Below are positions 58,821-64,000 of a stretch of DNA of 64,000 nt, in pieces. The notes below the pieces were generated by a model. It ran no database searches and was not told where the DNA came from. It worked only from the letters and a program-made list of their open reading frames with translations. Made by a program: the position numbers and the translations under genes. Position 1 is the first letter of the stretch; each line of letters opens with the position of its first letter. This stretch comes from Opisthorchis felineus (taxonomy: Eukaryota > Platyhelminthes > Trematoda > Opisthorchiida > Opisthorchiidae), in contig SJOL01001577.1 of assembly GCA_004794785.1 (NCBI GenBank), positions 762,267 to 826,266 of the forward strand, given 5' to 3'.

Positions 58821-60821
58821 CTTTTTTAAAAAATGACAAGCAACTGAGTTGGCAAAACTTTTGATTGACGGGAACCCAGGAAAAAACAGAATACTCACAC
58901 CATCAAGATGTGACAGGTTATTTTAATTTTCATCCAAATATGAGGCGTTTTTTGCAGAGCACTTTGATTAACCCGGGGTGATAACAGGAATAGGCTGGAG
59001 CAGGTGATTCAAAGGTGTGTGTTCCGTAGAAGTGATATTAATGGGTGATATTGAGTCGTTCGTTTTTTGAGGAAGCTACTGATTAATCGACCTGTCAAGG
59101 TTTATGCTAATACGGTCTTTGAGAGAATCATGTTTTTAGAAACCAACTTGATACATGCTGCAAAATCGCACATTGATTACCGATATGCAACGACTATAGA
59201 GAGTAGTCGGCTACGGTTTTTAGCTTGATTACGATAACCTTCTTCTAAGTTGTTAGTTTATAAGTGTGGTCAGTACAATAATTAATAGGAAATCGGCATT
59301 ATTGGTCGGAAGTTGCTAGTCAGTTGATGCGTCCCTGAGGGTTCTTTCTGGGGTGTTCTCCCTGAAAAGCACTCATACTGCCCATATAGTAAAATAATCT
59401 TCCAGCTGGAGATAGGCTTCTTGGAGGGATTGTTCAAAACTATAGGAATTGTTTTCTCTCCAGGTTAGCTGCTTTGGTATCGATTCCTAAACATGTGCTG
59501 TAATAAATGAAATTTGCTTGCCCTCGACAGCTCCTCCTTCTTGGTGGCCGAAACAAATAAAAATGCGTGCAAACTATCCTCACGATACGGCGGTTGATTA
59601 ATCGATCGTTGTGTATAAACCTGTATAACTTGATGGCTTTCTGGATTAGCGAGTAATCTGCATAATCACTTCACAAGTATTGTGATTGTCAACGACAACA
59701 AACTTTCGGTCGGTATGACAAGAATGGGAACCTTCCGAGTTATGGTGTCCCACGACAAATGGAAACTGTGGAGGGACAAGCGGTACCAGTTTACTTAAGG
59801 GAGTCACATTCCCGATTTTCTAAAGGCAAGGGATCCAGATGATGTGCTACGGAAAGTACTTCTTGTTTATACGTAACACACTACTCATAGAGTTACTGAA
59901 GACCCTCCTATCCAAACCAAGAGCCCTTGTGTCATTCATTCCTTCATACAAGCGACTTGGGGACGTATCGAACGTTTGAATCCCGTGAAGCGAACAATAT
60001 CTGTCGTGAATGACGTCGTTGCCTTGCTTGTCGAATCTGAATTTCAACAGGGTTTTGATTGCGGAATGCCTCTGAGGGTGGGTGCTTCAGGGGTCAAAAG
60101 CCCCATTATGTGTTTGGCTAACCCGCGTTTGGTCCCATATGGGGCTCACTGTTGTTGTCCCAGGAGTGGGGACGTGAAATATGGTCTAGTTACTTGCATT
60201 CAAGTAAGTGCCTCCGAAGAGAGGCCATCACGGAGGATTGCACTCCTCATAATATATTTACAGAACTTCCGTGTTCTGGGAAGACTCAGTCCTATCTCCC
60301 TAGAGTCAACGATTTCATGCCCTGAGAAGCGATCCGGCATCTCTTGGATTTAAAGACAGTGCATCATAACAAACTTTAACAATGTAATTCAAGGACACGG
60401 GTCAACGCGTTGGTGGCTCCCAAGCTGCTCAAAATCTGAATAAACATGCCAAACGAATTCAAGTACGAACTAAGGACACCAACTTTACTACCAATACGTT
60501 TTGGGATTTCCATTGTTAGTGATCTGGTTGGTGTTTAGGTGATTATCAGAAGGTAACGATCACTAACAAAAGTCTGTTTTACCAGAGTGATAATGAATAC
60601 AATAATAAGATGCACTTGATAAAAAATAGATACAATGCAAAAAGTGGAATAGGCCAAAAAATGACTTATCGTTTGAGGACAACTGTTGAGAGTTCCTGAG
60701 TGAAGCTCCGGACGCGGAACGTGACTTCTTTGCAGTATATCTGCTACACGTGTTCCGTAGTTGGCCGTGGAGACTTGTGGAACTCAGTTGACTTGGAATG
60801 TTTGGCTGGGTCCTTGCTCCC

Positions 60822-60845
60822 TGTGTGTGCGCGCGCGTGCACGCG
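60822..60845. other. Alternating purine-pyrimidine tract (Z-DNA-prone)
   Basis: 24 bp of uninterrupted TG/CG alternation including the perfect palindrome cgcgtgcacgcg, followed by a TG-rich stretch to about 60900. Lies in sequence with no recognised gene. Confidence 0.7.
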
Positions 60846-61897
60846 AGTCTGAGTGTCGCGACTGTGCTTTTTCGATTGTGTTGTGTGTACTGTGTTGTGT
60901 GTTCCGTTCTTATATATGTTGAGTGTAACGTAAAAAACAACAATGTGAAAACACATTGTGCCCTTAACGAGTTCACAGAACCCGTTGTTGACCAAAGTTC
61001 GGATTCGCGTCACGGTGTTGTTTCGTCATGCAAGTCGTGACATGTGGAACAAAACAAGGCGCGAGGGAGACAGTGGACGTGTATGCGCTAATCAGCTTGG
61101 GCGACCGCTACACCATCAAACCGCAAGAGACAATATGCCGCACGAGTCCCTTCTCCATTTTAAGTTAATCCATTCGGACGTTAGTATGATATGACTGATT
61201 ATTTTACATCACTTATAGTTGCTATTTTAGCGGAACAGAATGTGTAACCATTACTTGAAGTCATGATGAATGTCTGATACACCTGTCTTCTGCAACTAAA
61301 GACGAAATTCTTTGGCAGTTGCGCGAAATTAACCTTTCACATTATGGCATTTTGCACTGTGATATCAAAAATTGGTTAGCAGCTGAGTCTTGAGTGGACT
61401 TGGAATAAGTATGATTTCGGGATTTTGTGACCAAATGGTATCAGTTTAAGGTCATTACAACGCTTGTAAAAGAATCACCTCAGGAGCCAACGAAGATGCT
61501 GTTGAGGATGCATCCAAAAGCGGGACCAAAAAAAACAAAAATCTCAGATGATGATAACTGCCAATATTTAGCCTAGCAAGTAACTCACGCAGTTCGCTAA
61601 CACCAGTGCTGCATTGATGTTACGAGAGAAACTCCGTCGAAGGCAGCTAGATATTTCATTTTAAAGAGCACTTAATTTCTGGGAGATCTCGTCACATACT
61701 GGAGAGTATTTCAGTCATCTGGTACACTAAGATTGGATCTTTCTTACAGCCTCTGAAGCCAGTCCATCCACTGAGGAGGCCAAACAGCCCTAAGTCCAAA
61801 CCAAGAAGCAAGAAAACCCTTGGAATCAGATCAACAAAGGTCACAAACTGGAACCCAGAGAGATCCGGGTCAGCACCAACCAGACTACGAGAGCGGG

Positions 61898-62176
61898 AGG
61901 CCAAGCTCAAAGGTCACGTGGTCGTCGACCAATCAGGACACAGGATAACGGACCAACCAATGGAACCGCCCGATGAAGCAATCATTTGTGGTCGACAGTC
62001 AGCCCCGGGCTAGCAGCACACATATTATCTTACAGTAACACTACTTAAAGCATAATCACCGACCCGTCTCTACACGCCACTACGTCCCCTAAAAACGCAC
62101 TGATGATGTCACCCCGATTGGTGATGACACGTTTGCAATCAGATTGTCCAGCCCAGCGAACAAACCAAGGACCAGC
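61898..62176 (+). repeat. Dispersed repeat with hammerhead-like core, copy 2
   Basis: Same family and orientation as 26965-27240. Core: CTGATGA at 62100-62106, hairpin gtcacc/ggtgat with loop ccgatt, then GACAC at 62126-62130 where copy 1 has GAAAC. A GCA before the core can pair with TGC after it. It lies in unassigned intergenic sequence. Confidence 0.7.
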
Positions 62177-62892
62177 TGTAAGTCCCGTTGAGATTTCCTT
62201 CTCGGAAGGGTTTGTAGTTGCAATGATCATGAATTTAATGAAAACGAACACCTGGATAGCAGATAACGACTCTTCTTGTCCGACAATAATCAGACGGTTA
62301 AAACTTCAGAAGATTACAAGTCAATGTACAGTTGTGTTCTGCAGTTCTTGAACATCTACGCACCATTTGGCAGCCCAGGAAAGCATCCAATAAGTTGTCA
62401 CCATTTTACATTACATTACGTTGTCGTTTGTGGACGGACGTCTGACGACTGGAAGTTCCACTGTGATTCCTATCAGTCTGGTTCCTTCCGTTATCAAATA
62501 TACCAATGAAGATCACCCACGAATCATACTCACAAAAACTCGCGTTCAGCCGTTTTATTTGTGGTCATGACTGGACTTTTCTATCGAAACGACGACCCGA
62601 GAACAAGCTTTTTGCCAACACTCAGGCAAAACACCGGAAACTTCAGTTCAATTCACCGAATAATTTAGGCACCTTGCTCAATTGTTGTAGTGGACGTTTT
62701 GGGACCCGGTTGGAAAGAAGGAAAAGAATGTTTTGATTGCCACTAGTTTTCCCTTCAGGGTAACCACAGGCTGTTAACTTCACCCTGTGTTTGTCGGTGA
62801 GTTTAAGACTATGCTAGTTACATTTTTGATGACTTATAGCGTGAATGGGCTACCACGATTATATCTGATTAGCGTTGATTGGTAAGGCGGGG

Positions 62893-63390
62893 TCAAGAAG
62901 CTGGTCGCAGTACTCCAGATGCTTTGAGTACTTTTTCTCGGACTAGTAAATAGCATTTATTGATAAAAAATAACAAAACAATGTACTTCCAAACATATTC
63001 TTTCAGTGAACAGTCGCAGATCCTATCACAGGTGAATTTTTGATCTGGTGCTTCAGTTCCTTGACACTTTGGTTGTTCGTAGCATTTCGCACGTTCATTG
63101 ACTATGGTCTTCTTAGTACCGCTACCGCAGCTTGTAGATCCTTTCGTAGTCGTCCCCAGTCCCTTGCCAGATTTCTGTAATTTTAGGGATGTGTCCAATG
63201 ACATCCTCCATATTGCAACAGAATCAATGGAACTAGTACATCAGAGATTCCGACACCTTTAGGATCGCTGCTGCCATGTACGTCTATGTACGGTGAGCCG
63301 GGTTGGGAATCGTAGTTTATATCGTGAGTGCCACTCACCTTTTTTCCGCAGGTAAGACCAAGGGTGACATTGGCTTTGGCGTCCATCAAA
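62893..63390 (-). CDS. Possible 3' end of an unassigned Cys-rich gene
   Basis: Weak candidate. On the minus strand an open stretch ends at KANVTLGLTCGKK with a good donor (gtgagt, complement of 63333-63338). An acceptor (ttacag, complement of 63175-63180) then opens a phase-compatible frame with GSTSCGSGTKKT, AKCYEQPKCQG and FTCDRICDCS, running to a stop at 62893. The Cys spacing and CGSG recall thrombospondin type-1 repeats, but the Trp residues are absent. The upstream part of the first exon is stopped, so the model is incomplete. Confidence 0.25.
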
Positions 63391-64000
63391 ACTGGTTGCA
63401 GTTGTTTTCCTTACACCTGGCTAGTTATGTGATGTCTCCCATGGGACAAAGTCTTCATGGGCAAAAAGCAGGAGAATAATCTGGAACCGGAGGCAGTAAG
63501 GCACGAAATGTGTGAATCCGAACAGTTTGAGCTTGCCAGTGAAAAGAATGTGAATTTTCCGAATTGGTGCAGCTCAACATGCGCAATGACGAATATGAAC
63601 TGAGGACGAAAAACATTGGCCTGTTGTAGACTGGATTATCCAGGGAATCAGAAGAGCATAACACAAAGGAACGTGTACATGCCAAAACAAACGAGTAATA
63701 TTTTTCGTCTTTTATTTTAGACGACTCATCATGGGGAAGAAATCCTGACTCAGAATCAGCTAACACCCCTCTTCCGAGAACTTGGTGTTCATAAGCCGAC
63801 ACAAATTTCCCTATTCCTGTCAACCTCACCGGTTCCTTGGTTATTTCATTCAGATGTGACTTTTGCCAACAACACGTTCTAGCCAGTCTTAACTGGCCTC
63901 GACCACTTACTCCTGACTGATGAAAGAGGCCGCGTGATTCCGACAGAAAAGGTCAAGCAAACAGGGCACTGGGGGTTAAAGGAGGGATCAGGAAAGCTGG

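Larger units (their letters stand above)
56820..61890. other. Intergenic, mostly unassigned
   Basis: Contains the weak minus-strand exon candidate at 58.6 kb and the Z-DNA-prone tract at 60.8 kb; otherwise no recognised repeat or gene. Confidence 0.4.

Overview
This is a eukaryotic, low-gene-density window. Intron-rich coding sequence with GT-AG splice sites, kilobase-scale introns, tRNA-derived short repeats and decayed RTE-like and CR1-like retrotransposons point to a flatworm, most likely a digenean trematode (inference; genus and species cannot be settled from sequence reading alone). I see no rRNA, no intact tRNA gene, no CRISPR and nothing bacterial.

The one clearly recognisable cellular gene is on the + strand from 18469 to 52042: a ten-exon organic anion transporting polypeptide (OATP/SLCO family). 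All nine exon junctions keep phase, the exons sum to 3405 nt (1134 codons plus a TAA), and the product has twelve predicted membrane segments, the family signature at the start of TM6 and the cysteine-rich, Kazal-like fifth extracellular loop. Unusual points are a cytosolic N-terminus of about 246 residues, a TM6-TM7 cytosolic loop of about 150 residues, and a first intron of about 12 kb.

Upstream, 1-18.4 kb is mostly repeat graveyard: a CR1-like element on + (2.28-4.5 kb), a second on - (8.9-10.4 kb), at least three partial RTE-like elements on + (11.4-12.9, 14.6-15.4 and 16.85-17.76 kb), tRNA-related SINEs, and an unclassified dispersed repeat of up to about 1 kb. The introns hold further repeats: SINEs, an AT microsatellite containing one unresolved base, a hAT-type transposase remnant (37.8 kb), copies of the dispersed repeat, and a repeat with a degraded hammerhead-ribozyme-like core. 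That hammerhead-like repeat occurs three times (26.97, 50.8 and 61.9 kb) and is the most interesting non-genic signal.

Downstream of the transporter (52-64 kb) I recognise one more RTE fragment (54.7 kb), one SINE (56.7 kb), the third hammerhead-like copy and two weak candidate coding exons on the - strand (58.6 and 63.0-63.4 kb). The remaining sequence carries only short open frames that I cannot assign.
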